A stretch of DNA of 14,425 bases from an uncultured Gammaproteobacteria bacterium (GTDB lineage: Bacteria > Pseudomonadota > Gammaproteobacteria > GCA-002705445 > GCA-002716945): assembly GCA_913046125.1 (NCBI GenBank), contig CAJWRL010000014.1, forward strand, positions 1 through 14,425. The letters run 5' to 3'. The notes beneath the pieces were generated by a model that worked only from the letters and a program-made list of their open reading frames with translations, had not been told where the DNA came from and made no database searches. The translations under genes were made by a program, and so were the position numbers. Positions 1 to 8,313 of the stretch are shown here, one piece after another. How positions within the stretch are numbered: position 1 is the first letter of the stretch; each line of letters opens with the position of its first letter.

Positions 1-1248
1 AAATTATCCAAACCAGGTGATAATAAAGATGGATACTATGATAGCGACTATGAAAGCGCTAGTAAGAGTCTTCATAGAGCAGGTAAGCCCGCGGATCTTT
101 ATACTATGGCTACTACAAAGCAGCTAGGTTTACCGGAGCCAAAGTTTCCAGAGGGTACTGAGCTGACACCTAAAAAAATAGAACTAGGACGAAAATTATT
201 CTTCGATAGAAGATTGTCACACACTGACACAATTTCATGTGCCATCTGTCATGTTCCAGAGATGGGATTTGCACATAATGAGCTTGCTACTGCTGTCGGG
301 ACTGAGGGTCGCTCTGTTCCAAGAAATGCACCAACTGTTGTTAATGCAGGATTTCTATCAAGATTTTTCCATGATGCTAGAGAGAATTCTCTTGAAGACC
401 AAGTATGGGGACCCCTTCTTGCTCATAATGAAATGGCTAACCCTTCACCTGGTTATCTTCTAAATAAAATAAGAGCTATTCCTGATTACGATGGACTATT
501 TGAAGATGCATACGGTGTAGGTCCTAATATGGACTCTTTAAGTCGCGCACTTGCTGCATATCAATATGCACTTGTAAGTGGGAATTCACCTTTTGATAAG
601 TGGTACTATAATGGTGAATCAAACGCGATATCAAAATCCGCAAAAAGAGGTTTTGAGATCTTTAGTGGTAAAGGAAACTGCACAGCTTGTCATCTTGTAA
701 ATGAGGAATATGCTCTCTTTACAGATGAAAAACTTCACAACACAGGAATAGGTTTCAAATCATCGATGTATGTTGAGCCACCTAGAAAGAAAGTTGTTCT
801 AGCACCAGGAATTGAAGTAGATGTAGATACATCTGTATATGCTAATGATTCAGCATTTAGGGATGAGATTATGCCTAATGATCTTGGGTTATATCTAATC
901 ACCCAAGACCCTAATGATCGTTGGAAAATTAGGACACCACAACTGAGAAACGTAGAACTTTCCGGCCCTTATATGCACAATGGCCAATTGTCCACACTCA
1001 AAGAAGTAGTAGAGTTCTATAATCAGGGCGGTGTAACAGAAGTCGGTAAAATGAAAAATGAGACCATAAGTCCACTCATGTTCCCGCTTAATTTAACAGA
1101 GAATGAAGTAAATGATCTTGTTGAATTCTTGAAAACTCTAACAGGCTCTAATATGGATACATTAGTGCTTGATGCATTTGCAGCACCAGTTGGGGACGTA
1201 TCACTTAAGGATCCAAATTGGTTCCACGACAACAAGCTAAAATATTAA
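1..1248 (+). CDS. Di-heme cytochrome c peroxidase / MauG family protein (5' end missing)
   Basis: Family COG1858: periplasmic di-heme enzymes that reduce peroxide or, as in MauG, carry out oxidative maturation of a partner protein. The frame is open from base 1 with no ATG, GTG or TTG before the ATG at 106, so the gene very probably starts upstream and its export signal is outside the window; starting at 106 would give 380 residues and no signal peptide. Counting from that Met, the two haem c sites are CAICH (45-49) and CTACH (192-196). Other family marks are LGRKLFFD, the FHDAR..SLEDQ segment, and PYMHNG followed by EFYNQGG near the C-terminus, where CCP/MauG proteins carry a haem-proximal loop. 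The next gene begins one base after the stop, so the two are probably co-transcribed. The sequence does not show whether it is a peroxidase or a protein-modifying enzyme. Confidence 0.88.
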   Translation, partial: KLSKPGDNKDGYYDSDYESASKSLHRAGKPADLYTMATTKQLGLPEPKFPEGTELTPKKIELGRKLFFDRRLSHTDTISCAICHVPEMGFAHNELATAVGTEGRSVPRNAPTVVNAGFLSRFFHDARENSLEDQVWGPLLAHNEMANPSPGYLLNKIRAIPDYDGLFEDAYGVGPNMDSLSRALAAYQYALVSGNSPFDKWYYNGESNAISKSAKRGFEIFSGKGNCTACHLVNEEYALFTDEKLHNTGIGFKSSMYVEPPRKKVVLAPGIEVDVDTSVYANDSAFRDEIMPNDLGLYLITQDPNDRWKIRTPQLRNVELSGPYMHNGQLSTLKEVVEFYNQGGVTEVGKMKNETISPLMFPLNLTENEVNDLVEFLKTLTGSNMDTLVLDAFAAPVGDVSLKDPNWFHDNKLKY

Positions 1249-1249
1249 T

Positions 1250-1810
1250 ATGAAAAGCAATTTTCTGACAGTGAGTTTAATCATGCTCACACTATTCATC
1301 CAACCCATACAAGCTAATGATATGTTAATGGACCCTATGCCAGCTGCAAATCCAGCCCCTGATTTCAATTTAATGGGGATGGATGGGGAAACTCATACCC
1401 TTGAGGATCTAAAAGGTAAATTTGTATTAGTTAACTTTTGGGCTACATGGTGTAATCCATGTAAAGTCGAAATGCCTCTACTTGAGAAACTTCATCAGAC
1501 ACTCAAAAGCGAGAAATTCACTGTCCTCGGCCTTCATGTAGGACCTGGACCAGAGAACATCGAGGAATTCAAGAAGCTTATGCCTATCTCATTTCCTATC
1601 TATGTTGATATGGATCTTGAGGTGAATTGGGGCGTTCCAGGTTTACCGACAACCTTCCTAATGAATCCAGAGGGTAAATTAATTTATAGAGCTGTTGGTA
1701 AAAGAGAATTTGCCTCCGATGAGATGGTTAATTTTTTGAAAAGTCAGATTGAGAGTTATCAATTTGCACAGAAATATGATGGTAAGTTTATTCCGCCAAT
1801 GATGCGATAA
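1250..1810 (+). CDS. Secreted TlpA/ResA-like thioredoxin-fold thiol-disulfide protein
   Basis: 186 residues. An N-terminal signal peptide is visible: Lys2, a hydrophobic stretch at about 6-20, then a likely cut after IQA (about residue 22). The mature part is a thioredoxin fold of the TlpA/ResA/AhpC-TSA type, with the redox motif WCNPC at 67-71 (Cys68 and Cys71) and the cis-proline loop GLPTT with Pro133. Such proteins reduce disulfides in the bacterial periplasm, often on apocytochromes c before haem attachment. The start lies one base after the stop of the di-haem cytochrome gene, so the pair probably forms one unit in which this protein keeps haem-site cysteines reduced; that is inference. 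It could also serve another cytochrome, or correspond to the MauD role of methylamine dehydrogenase clusters, but no other mau gene is visible. No Shine-Dalgarno sequence is seen. It ends 5 bp from the convergent fhcC gene. Confidence 0.85.
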   Translation: MKSNFLTVSLIMLTLFIQPIQANDMLMDPMPAANPAPDFNLMGMDGETHTLEDLKGKFVLVNFWATWCNPCKVEMPLLEKLHQTLKSEKFTVLGLHVGPGPENIEEFKKLMPISFPIYVDMDLEVNWGVPGLPTTFLMNPEGKLIYRAVGKREFASDEMVNFLKSQIESYQFAQKYDGKFIPPMMR

Positions 1811-1815
1811 TCTTA

Positions 1816-2607
1816 TTAGATAACAAATAGTTCTACGAGTTTTCTTTCAGACTTTGTCCCAAAATACCTCAAGGGTTTAGATGAGCTAATCAAATTTTGT
1901 TTTAGCATTTTATTAATCTTTATTTTATAGAAGTTAAAAAAGGTTAAATCTGTTTCGTTAGCTTTAATATATTCACGACTCACGGATTTATCTTTTGTAA
2001 AGATTGTTCCTCTACGTGCTTTATAACAAAAGTTTTTACCAATTTTTCCTAATATGACTACAGAACCCGATATCAGCTCTAAACAAGAGCCTGATCCAAT
2101 ATCTCCACCTATAACAACATTACCTCTTCTCATTCTTATAATAGAGTTATCTCCAACATTTTTCTTTACATAAATAAATCCGTCAACCAATCCTTCATTC
2201 ATGCTTGTAGGCAAGCTACAAAGGCCATCATCAGCATTACCTAGAATATGTACAGAACCTCCTTTCATTCCAGAACATGCATTTTTACCAACATTTCCTT
2301 TGACTATAATTTCTCCATTTATCATTCCCTTTGCAAGACCGTATCCAACATTTCCATTAACAGTAATTTTTTTGTCTTTTAGCCTGCTGCCAATGTTGTC
2401 TAAATGTACATGTGAATTCTTGATTACTATATCTTCGAAGTTATCCCCAGACACATCAAATAAAGTAGATAGTTTGTATTGTTTTGATCCATAGCTTATT
2501 AGAATATTTTTGATATCTGACAATTTAGATGCTTTAATATTAGAAAGCCAACTCATATCTAGCCTTTGTTTACCTTTAATTTTACATTTAAGAATCAACG
2601 GTTTCAT
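1816..2607 (-). CDS. fhcC: Formyltransferase/hydrolase complex subunit C (FwdC/FmdC-like)
   Basis: 263 residues, homologous to subunit C of archaeal formylmethanofuran dehydrogenase. In methylotrophic bacteria FhcC is part of the cytoplasmic Fhc complex that releases formate from formyl-methylofuran. The middle (about 75-205) is a run of glycine-spaced repeats (GYGLAKG, GNVGKNACSG, GSVHILGNADDG, GNVVIGGDIGSG, GSVVILGKIGKN), the right-handed beta-helix also found in the C-terminal domain of glutamate synthase. It is the last gene of the fhcB-A-D-C operon, and its ATG overlaps the fhcD stop (ATGA), which indicates translational coupling and supports this start. Confusion with a glutamate synthase domain is ruled out by the operon. 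No terminator is seen after it; the convergent thioredoxin gene ends only 5 bp away. Confidence 0.95.
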   Translation of the reverse strand: MKPLILKCKIKGKQRLDMSWLSNIKASKLSDIKNILISYGSKQYKLSTLFDVSGDNFEDIVIKNSHVHLDNIGSRLKDKKITVNGNVGYGLAKGMINGEIIVKGNVGKNACSGMKGGSVHILGNADDGLCSLPTSMNEGLVDGFIYVKKNVGDNSIIRMRRGNVVIGGDIGSGSCLELISGSVVILGKIGKNFCYKARRGTIFTKDKSVSREYIKANETDLTFFNFYKIKINKMLKQNLISSSKPLRYFGTKSERKLVELFVI

Positions 2608-3500
2608 TTTAATATCTTTCTTAGATGGAAGTGATGTTGGCCTAGTTTTCCACCATAATTACCTGCTGACACGGATACAATGTCTTTTTTGTATTTAGAT
2701 TTTGATATAGCAATAAGTGACTCTCGAATACCCTTATCTATGTCTTCTTTAGTTAATCCATTAATAACTATTTCCATGACACAATTAACACTCTTGTGAA
2801 GCTTGCTTCCTGTAATTCCACTTAGAGACGGACAGAATGCATCATTCGTCGATGCTATCAGCGCTTTATATTTTGAGCCAACTTTAGAACCAGACCGAAC
2901 AACGCCCCCAGGGAAAGGTGTAATGATATTATCAATCTTACTCATAACATTTACTGCTAATTCACATGCTAAAAGACATGAAGATCTATTTTTTGATAAA
3001 AGTAAGAAATTACCACCACCAATTGCCGGGATACGTGCAGTCATCTCCTCACACATAAATTCCCCATCCATTACTGGTATCCTCCAGAACCTTTTTTTAT
3101 CAATGCGCTTTGATATTTGATATCCATCACCAAAATATTTTAAATTTTTTCCAAGTGGAATCATATCTTCTCCATCAAGACCTGAGAATAGTGCCGTAGT
3201 TGGGCAAGTCAAGATACACTGTCCAGCTCTTGTCTCAAGTTGCTTTTCTAGCTGACTCCGTGACATTGAGAAAAGGAGTATGGAAAACCCAGGTCTACCA
3301 TCGGGTGTATCTTTGGTTGTCAATTGTTTTTCAATGCCTGCTTCTACCCCACAGGCTATAACAGATGTTGCAAATCCAGTAAATGACACAGCTGCATTTC
3401 TAGCCCACTTTGTATTATCAGCTGTGACGATTATTCTGCTTGCCTTCATATTAAAAGCCTCAGCAAAAGTATTCTCGATAGCTAACCCATTTATTTTCAT
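2604..3500 (-). CDS. fhcD: Formylmethanofuran:H4MPT formyltransferase (Ftr/FhcD)
   Basis: Transfers the formyl group between formyl-H4MPT and methylofuran; in methylotrophs it is subunit D of the Fhc complex. I choose the ATG at 3500 (298 residues, starting MKINGLAIENTFAEAF), because Ftr proteins begin with this type of sequence, the ATG forms an ATGA overlap with the fhcA stop, and AAGGAA lies 9 nt upstream (minus strand of 3510-3515). A GTG at 3521 would add seven residues and is less likely. Conserved Ftr segments, numbered from this Met, are DTPDGRPG at about 64-71, RAGQCILTCPTTA at about 91-103 and IGGGNF at about 160-165. Length is normal for the family and no break is seen. The downstream fhcC gene overlaps its stop by 4 bases. 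Confidence 0.96.
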   Translation of the reverse strand: MKINGLAIENTFAEAFNMKASRIIVTADNTKWARNAAVSFTGFATSVIACGVEAGIEKQLTTKDTPDGRPGFSILLFSMSRSQLEKQLETRAGQCILTCPTTALFSGLDGEDMIPLGKNLKYFGDGYQISKRIDKKRFWRIPVMDGEFMCEEMTARIPAIGGGNFLLLSKNRSSCLLACELAVNVMSKIDNIITPFPGGVVRSGSKVGSKYKALIASTNDAFCPSLSGITGSKLHKSVNCVMEIVINGLTKEDIDKGIRESLIAISKSKYKKDIVSVSAGNYGGKLGQHHFHLRKILK

Positions 3501-5152
3501 GATATTCTTTTCCTTACACACTTAACTTCATTTATGTCAGACCCTATTACTTCAGACATTTCATCATTACTTATTGTATAGTTTGGCAATGCTATAGTGT
3601 GATATTTATCAAAGTATTTCTTCAATTTCTTCTCTATTGCTTTATCGTACTCAGGTTTAACTACTTGTGTCTTACCCCACGTATATTTTTTTATTTCCCC
3701 ATCTTTGACTACAACAGCACCATCTTTAATAACATGTGTAGGGTTTGCAAACATTTCTTCTATGTCTTTAATACTACTGTCATAGACCGTTATATCTGCA
3801 TCCGCATCTTTAGATAGCGACCCTTTATTTTTAAGACCTAAGATTTTAGCAGGTGCAGATCGAGTCATGGTTGCAATTTCAGACAATGTATACTCTCTTT
3901 TAATATCTTTTAAAATAGTATGTTTAGAGATATCAACTGACATTTGGTCCAGTAAATTATCTCTGAATGTCTTGTCCATCAGCAGTTTTATTAAATGAGG
4001 GTATGATGTAAAAGGTGCCCCGTTAGGATGGTCTGTAGTAAGAAATATTTTATCAGGGTCTTCTGTTAAAAGAAATGTTTCAAGTCCTATGGCCCATTGC
4101 AGAGCATTTACAAAGCTTTGGTCAGTATACTTAAATGGTACCACCCCACAACCAGCCTCACATTCAATGTCCATGCAAAGCCATTTATCAGGATGTGCAT
4201 GACTATGGTTTGCATGTTGTTTCATACTGTCACCTGACATTGTTGCTGTTTGTCCAAATAAAACCTGACCAACATCACATGTAAGATTTGGTATCTTATT
4301 TATGTACTCAGTTATTTCAGCTGAGGCTGATGAAAAATTGCGATCTCCATTATTGCCATAGCTATGAAATTGAATATGAGTAATATGAACGGGCAGGCCT
4401 TCAGCAGCTTTTATAGTTTCTATCGTTGATTTAAAATTTCCAGGGACACCTAAGTTACTACAGTGTACATGCAAAGGGTGTGGTACACCCAACTCATAAA
4501 CGGCTCGCGCGAGTACACGCACAATTTTTCTTGGAGTGATCTTATACCGGACCGAATTTTCATCAACATTAAGCGCTCTTTGATTGAACTTAAAAGCATT
4601 TATTCCTCCGGGATTAACTACTTTTATTCCTATGCACTGCGTTGCTTTTAATATGAAAGCTACATAGTCATTAATTTCTGATTGATGGGCTCCTCTTGAA
4701 ATTAGATCTAATAAAAAATCATCATTACCAAGTAGTGCATAGCCACCTTTATCTATGAAAGGTGTATCAGCCATTTCTGCATGAGACTGTCTGGCGTTTA
4801 TGGGAAGAACAGCTGGTTCAAAACAAGATGTATATCCCATTTTAATATATTGAAGACCAGTTTTAAGTGTGCTCGGAACAAAATCGGCAGTCAAATCATA
4901 ATCGTTATCACTATTGTTATGAAATTCTTGTAACATCAGTCTTGCTATATTTACTTTTCCGCCACCAATATGAGTGTGTAAATCAATCGCACCTGGCATA
5001 ACAATCTTGTTATTACAATCTATTGTCTCTGATATTTTACCGTTTGAGACTTCAGTGATTTTTCCATCCTCAATATAAATATCTTTCTTTTTATTGAAAA
5101 TTTTATTTATCGGATCAAACACACGTCCATTTTTTAGACACAGAGTAGACAT
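3497..5152 (-). CDS. fhcA: Formyltransferase/hydrolase complex subunit A (FwdA/FmdA-like amidohydrolase)
   Basis: 551 residues, amidohydrolase superfamily. In the Fhc complex this subunit hydrolyses formyl-methylofuran to formate, the last step of H4MPT-linked formaldehyde oxidation. The metal-binding HxH is at H59-x-H61 in IDLHTHIGGGK, after the usual small N-terminal beta domain. Further likely metal or active-site segments are GIKVVNPGG (Lys177 lies where FwdA has its carboxylated lysine, an inference), HVHC (H228, H230), ITHIQFHSYG (H259, H263) and TTDHPNG (D374, H375). Length fits the family. The start codon overlaps the fhcB stop by one base (TAATG on the minus strand), and the end overlaps fhcD by four, so all four fhc genes are translationally coupled. 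The order B-A-D-C matches known methylotroph fhc operons. Confidence 0.97.
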   Translation of the reverse strand: MSTLCLKNGRVFDPINKIFNKKKDIYIEDGKITEVSNGKISETIDCNNKIVMPGAIDLHTHIGGGKVNIARLMLQEFHNNSDNDYDLTADFVPSTLKTGLQYIKMGYTSCFEPAVLPINARQSHAEMADTPFIDKGGYALLGNDDFLLDLISRGAHQSEINDYVAFILKATQCIGIKVVNPGGINAFKFNQRALNVDENSVRYKITPRKIVRVLARAVYELGVPHPLHVHCSNLGVPGNFKSTIETIKAAEGLPVHITHIQFHSYGNNGDRNFSSASAEITEYINKIPNLTCDVGQVLFGQTATMSGDSMKQHANHSHAHPDKWLCMDIECEAGCGVVPFKYTDQSFVNALQWAIGLETFLLTEDPDKIFLTTDHPNGAPFTSYPHLIKLLMDKTFRDNLLDQMSVDISKHTILKDIKREYTLSEIATMTRSAPAKILGLKNKGSLSKDADADITVYDSSIKDIEEMFANPTHVIKDGAVVVKDGEIKKYTWGKTQVVKPEYDKAIEKKLKKYFDKYHTIALPNYTISNDEMSEVIGSDINEVKCVRKRIS

Positions 5153-6408
5153 TATTTAATTATCTCTCTTAAAACTTGCTGAACACTTTTGCTATGAGAC
5201 AGTCTCAAAGATGACAAAGGTAAGCTCACAACATTATCTGTCCTGAATATATGTCCTTTAAAATCAACACCAGGAATGCCACATGGTATGAAAACATCTG
5301 GCTCAATATTATATTTAGTGAATGGTCTTCCTATTACTATATTCTTATTTTTCTTATTGAGAATTAATTTTTTCTCAGATAAAGAATTAAGATATATTAC
5401 TAAATCAGAATTTCCTGAATTGATTAAATGTGAAGCATTGTGTGAATCTTTATCATATTCAAAGAAATTTCCAGTAAATTTAATTCTAGATGGGAATCCA
5501 GACATCCATCCTAGAGTTTGCGAGAAACTAACATCACCATCATTTCCAGCCAATGACAAACAAGCAGCTCTCATTGTCTTATTTAGAGAGACAACATACG
5601 CAGAAATATTATATATGATTTCATCACACTCTTTGTAACCATTAAACTCTGACGTCGCCCAAAGAATTGATAAATATTTACAATTTTCAATGCTAGTTAT
5701 CAACATATTAAAAATCTTATTACTGATCGAAGTTGTATTTTTTTTGTTAGCGAGGCAAGTTAGTAACTCAGATATATTTTTGTTATTGAAATCAATATAA
5801 GTTATTCTTTTGTCTTTGAAATCACAGTCTTTTTTATTACTTGTTTGTTTTCCTATTACATATATTTTTTTATTTTTTGGATTTATGCTAAAGCTATCAT
5901 TAGTCGCTAGATATTTTTCCATCAATCGAGGATAAGTTTTAAATAAATTATTAGAAAAGACAATGATAACATCTGATTTATTTTTTATCTCTGTTAGTGA
6001 TGTCGCCATATATCCTCGTCTCTGATAAATACTAATATTTTTCAAAAAAATACTACTATTAACGTGATCAATTATGCCATTAACTTTTGAAGCAGCAGAT
6101 AATGCCTCACGTGTAATATTTACATCAACGCTTGAGTTGAGAAAAATAGTCTCTTTTGATTCTTTGATAAGTCGCCTAGAATATTGATATGCTTTTTTTG
6201 TTTCGCATGGTTTGCCTTTGACTGTAGCAGGCATTTCTCTAAATATTGGGAGATTAAGTTGCTCAAACTTTAAAGCACATGATTTTGGAATATTATTTTT
6301 AACAGATAATTTGTTGTCATAAACGTTTATTTCTAGGTCATCGCAGTGTAGAGAGCAAAAAGGACAGACAACATTCTTGTGAGTAAGAGAATCTGATATC
6401 TTTGGCAT
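5152..6408 (-). CDS. fhcB: Formyltransferase/hydrolase complex subunit B (FwdB/FmdB-like)
   Basis: 418 residues, related to the catalytic molybdopterin subunit of archaeal formylmethanofuran dehydrogenase. In methylotrophs the subunit is thought to be structural, since the complex acts as a hydrolase rather than a dehydrogenase. The N-terminus keeps a Cys pattern, C15-x2-C18-x3-C22 (CPFCSLHCDD) with a fourth Cys at 44, resembling a [4Fe-4S] site; whether it binds a cluster is unknown. Other family marks are QRRGYMATS near 128-136 and the C-terminal block with GIPGVDFKGHIFRTD and SLPL. It is the first gene of the fhc operon. The start is the first ATG after the divergent spacer. No Shine-Dalgarno is seen, and a -10-like TAAAAT ends 5 nt before the ATG, so its message may be leaderless. 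The gene looks more AT-rich than fae or mtdB. Confidence 0.92.
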   Translation of the reverse strand: MPKISDSLTHKNVVCPFCSLHCDDLEINVYDNKLSVKNNIPKSCALKFEQLNLPIFREMPATVKGKPCETKKAYQYSRRLIKESKETIFLNSSVDVNITREALSAASKVNGIIDHVNSSIFLKNISIYQRRGYMATSLTEIKNKSDVIIVFSNNLFKTYPRLMEKYLATNDSFSINPKNKKIYVIGKQTSNKKDCDFKDKRITYIDFNNKNISELLTCLANKKNTTSISNKIFNMLITSIENCKYLSILWATSEFNGYKECDEIIYNISAYVVSLNKTMRAACLSLAGNDGDVSFSQTLGWMSGFPSRIKFTGNFFEYDKDSHNASHLINSGNSDLVIYLNSLSEKKLILNKKNKNIVIGRPFTKYNIEPDVFIPCGIPGVDFKGHIFRTDNVVSLPLSSLRLSHSKSVQQVLREIIK

Positions 6409-6471
6409 AAATTATTTTACATCATTAATAAATAACTTTACATGGATAAACATTAATATATTCTATTTTTT
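6409..6471. promoter_or_regulatory. Divergent promoter region between fhcB and the beta-RFAP synthase gene
   Basis: This 63-bp AT-rich spacer separates the two main operons and must hold or border both promoters. For the rightward operon, TTTACA (6437-6442) and TATTCT (6459-6464), 16 bp apart, resemble -35 and -10 boxes and would place the transcript start near the ATG at 6472. For the leftward operon, TAAAAT (minus strand, 6419-6414) resembles a -10 box with no good -35, and would place the start near the fhcB ATG. Neither gene has a visible Shine-Dalgarno. Such matches are common by chance in DNA this AT-rich; the existence of promoters here is well supported by layout, the exact boxes are not. 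Confidence 0.5.
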
Positions 6472-7413
6472 ATGGTTTCTGATAAGTCATTTAATGAAGT
6501 TAAAATTGTTACTAATTCAAGGCTACATTTTGGATTTTTGAATTTAAAGTCATCAAACTCATACTCATTCGGCGGTATGGGATTATCCATTGATAAACAC
6601 CCTACTATTTTAACAGTCTCAAAAGCTTTAAAATTTGAATCAAATTTAAAGAAAGCTATTCGTGACAAAATATATCATTTCCTATGCGATAATAAGCTTA
6701 GTAAAAAGATACGCGTTGATTGCATCGAAAGTCCACAAAAACATATTGGGTTGGGGTCAGGCACACAGTTAACTTTATCAATTGAAGAAGCAATCTCTAA
6801 ATTTTATAGATTTAATCAAAACACAAATTTTTTTCATAGGAGCTACAGATCAGGTGTTGGTATTAATTCATATAAGAATGGTGGATTTATTGTTGACAGC
6901 CCGAAGAATAATCTGCTGACAAATGAAATAATTTTCAAAACAAACTTCCCAAAGGAATGGAAGATAATATTATTATTTGATTCTAAGGCTAGAGGACTTC
7001 ATGGTAGGTCTGAGAGTAGGTTCTTTTCGTCAGATAGCACTATATCGCTTAGGAAGAAACTTTCTGATTTAACATTGAATGAGATAATTCCCTCCATTAT
7101 TTATAAAGATTTTGACATATTTGCGAGAAGTCTCACTAAATTTCAAGATCTTAATTCACTATTTTATTCATCAATTCAAAAATCGAACTATCTAAGTCAT
7201 GATATTGCCAAGGTTATAAAAAAAGTCTCGATAAACTTCAATGTAGCTGCTGGACAAAGCTCGTGGGGACCAACATCTTATATGCTTATTGAATCTAAAA
7301 ATATACATAATGGAATTATATCTATTTTAGATAATACAATTAGTATGTATAATAACTTGTCATACGAAATCGTATCAGCAAAGAATAGTGGCCGAAAACT
7401 ATCATATAAATAG
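6472..7413 (+). CDS. mptG: Beta-ribofuranosylaminobenzene 5'-phosphate (beta-RFAP) synthase
   Basis: 313 residues, GHMP-kinase-like fold. It joins 4-hydroxybenzoate or p-aminobenzoate to PRPP with loss of CO2 and PPi, the first committed step for the arylamine side chain of methanopterins. Visible family segments: NSRLHFGFLNL (15-25), FGGMGLSID (33-41), the glycine-rich HIGLGSGTQL (91-100), RSGVGINSYKNGGFIVDSP (126-144), ARGLHGRSE (173-181) and GQSSWGPTSY (261-270). The ATG at 6472 is chosen because the one upstream at 6442 meets a stop within four codons. It is the first gene of the operon leading through mtdB to fae, so cofactor synthesis and cofactor use share a transcript. Length is usual and no key motif is missing. 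Confidence 0.93.
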   Translation: MVSDKSFNEVKIVTNSRLHFGFLNLKSSNSYSFGGMGLSIDKHPTILTVSKALKFESNLKKAIRDKIYHFLCDNKLSKKIRVDCIESPQKHIGLGSGTQLTLSIEEAISKFYRFNQNTNFFHRSYRSGVGINSYKNGGFIVDSPKNNLLTNEIIFKTNFPKEWKIILLFDSKARGLHGRSESRFFSSDSTISLRKKLSDLTLNEIIPSIIYKDFDIFARSLTKFQDLNSLFYSSIQKSNYLSHDIAKVIKKVSINFNVAAGQSSWGPTSYMLIESKNIHNGIISILDNTISMYNNLSYEIVSAKNSGRKLSYK

Positions 7414-7416
7414 GAG
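7412..7416 (+). promoter_or_regulatory. Strong ribosome binding site of mtdB
   Basis: AGGAG begins inside the stop codon of the beta-RFAP synthase gene and lies 6 nt before the mtdB ATG at 7423. Few genes in this operon show a clear Shine-Dalgarno sequence, so this one suggests mtdB is translated more strongly than its neighbours. Confidence 0.8.
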
Positions 7417-7422
7417 ATCAAA

Positions 7423-8313
7423 ATGGAAAAACCATACTTACTACATCTAATTACATCAGAAAAAAACGCAAGTCCATTTGATGTAAACATGGCTTATGAT
7501 GCTGGCTGGACAAATATTACTCCTTACACAAATGTTGAACAATCTGAAATACAAACATTAGTTCAAGATACAATATTTTCTAGATCAACTTCAGCACTCA
7601 CTAAGACAGGTATTTTTTTTGGTGGTAGGGATACGCATGAGGCGATGGATATGATAGAAGAAGCGAAGAAGCATATGGTTCCACCTTTTGAAGTTTCTGT
7701 ATTCGCTGATCCAAGTGGAGCATTCACTACAGCAGCTGGTATGGTTGCAATAACTGAAAAACATTTAAAGGATAAATTTAGTCAAAATCTAGACAAATCA
7801 AATGTTGTTATACTTGGAGGAACAGGACCTGTGGGTGTGGCATCCGCTGTAATTTGTGCAAAAGCAGGAGCTAATGTAACACTTGTGGGGCGTAGTCTAG
7901 AAAAAGCTGAAAAGATTGCTGGTATCTGCAATGATCGCTATAATTCAAAAAATGTTAAAGGTGGTGCAGATGCGGATAAAAGCGATTTCTTCAATGCTGC
8001 AGATATAGTACTCAATACTGGTGCAGCTGGCATTCAATTAATGAGTGAAGAGCATATCAAAAATAGCAATACTCTCAAAATCTGTGCTGATACAAATGCA
8101 GTACCACCATCAGGTATTGCTGGTGTAGACGTGATGGATAACGGCAAAGTTATAGACATGTCTCCAAGTAAATGTCTAGGTATTGGTGCTCTGGCAATTG
8201 GCAACATTAAATATAAATCACAACATGAATGTTTAAAATTAATGTATACGTCTGAGAAACCAGTATATCTTGATTTCGAAGATGCATTTAAGTTTGCACA
8301 AAAAAGCGTATAG
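7423..8313 (+). CDS. mtdB: NAD(P)-dependent methylene-H4MPT dehydrogenase
   Basis: 296 residues. Oxidises methylene-H4MPT to methenyl-H4MPT with NAD+ or NADP+ in the cytoplasm, directly after the Fae reaction. The N-terminal half is the MtdA/MtdB substrate domain (start MEKPYLLHLIT, SPFDVNMAYDAGW at 17-29, FADPSGAFTTAAGMVA at 94-109). The C-terminal half is a Rossmann fold with GGTGPVG at 132-138 and VGRS at 155-158, where Arg157 is well placed for the NADP 2'-phosphate. MtdB is preferred over MtdA because the gene lies between H4MPT biosynthesis and mch, and no folate-pathway gene such as fch is nearby; cofactor preference cannot be read directly. A strong AGGAG supports the start. The 3' end overlaps the next reading frame. 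Confidence 0.93.
   Translation: MEKPYLLHLITSEKNASPFDVNMAYDAGWTNITPYTNVEQSEIQTLVQDTIFSRSTSALTKTGIFFGGRDTHEAMDMIEEAKKHMVPPFEVSVFADPSGAFTTAAGMVAITEKHLKDKFSQNLDKSNVVILGGTGPVGVASAVICAKAGANVTLVGRSLEKAEKIAGICNDRYNSKNVKGGADADKSDFFNAADIVLNTGAAGIQLMSEEHIKNSNTLKICADTNAVPPSGIAGVDVMDNGKVIDMSPSKCLGIGALAIGNIKYKSQHECLKLMYTSEKPVYLDFEDAFKFAQKSV

Noticed and set aside
1811..1900. Terminator between the thioredoxin gene and fhcC
   Set aside because: Only 5 bp separate the stops and no stem with a T-run is visible nearby on either strand.
2803..3120. 105-codon plus-strand reading frame inside fhcD
   Set aside because: Antisense shadow of conserved fhcD coding sequence, with no motif.
3501..3521. Upstream GTG start for fhcD adding seven residues
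   Set aside because: Ftr proteins start at the MKINGLAIENTFAEAF Met; the ATG at 3500 has AAGGAA 9 nt upstream and an ATGA overlap with fhcA.
5276..5638. 120-codon plus-strand reading frame inside fhcB
   Set aside because: It lies wholly antisense to a well-supported gene and its translation shows no recognisable domain or start signal.
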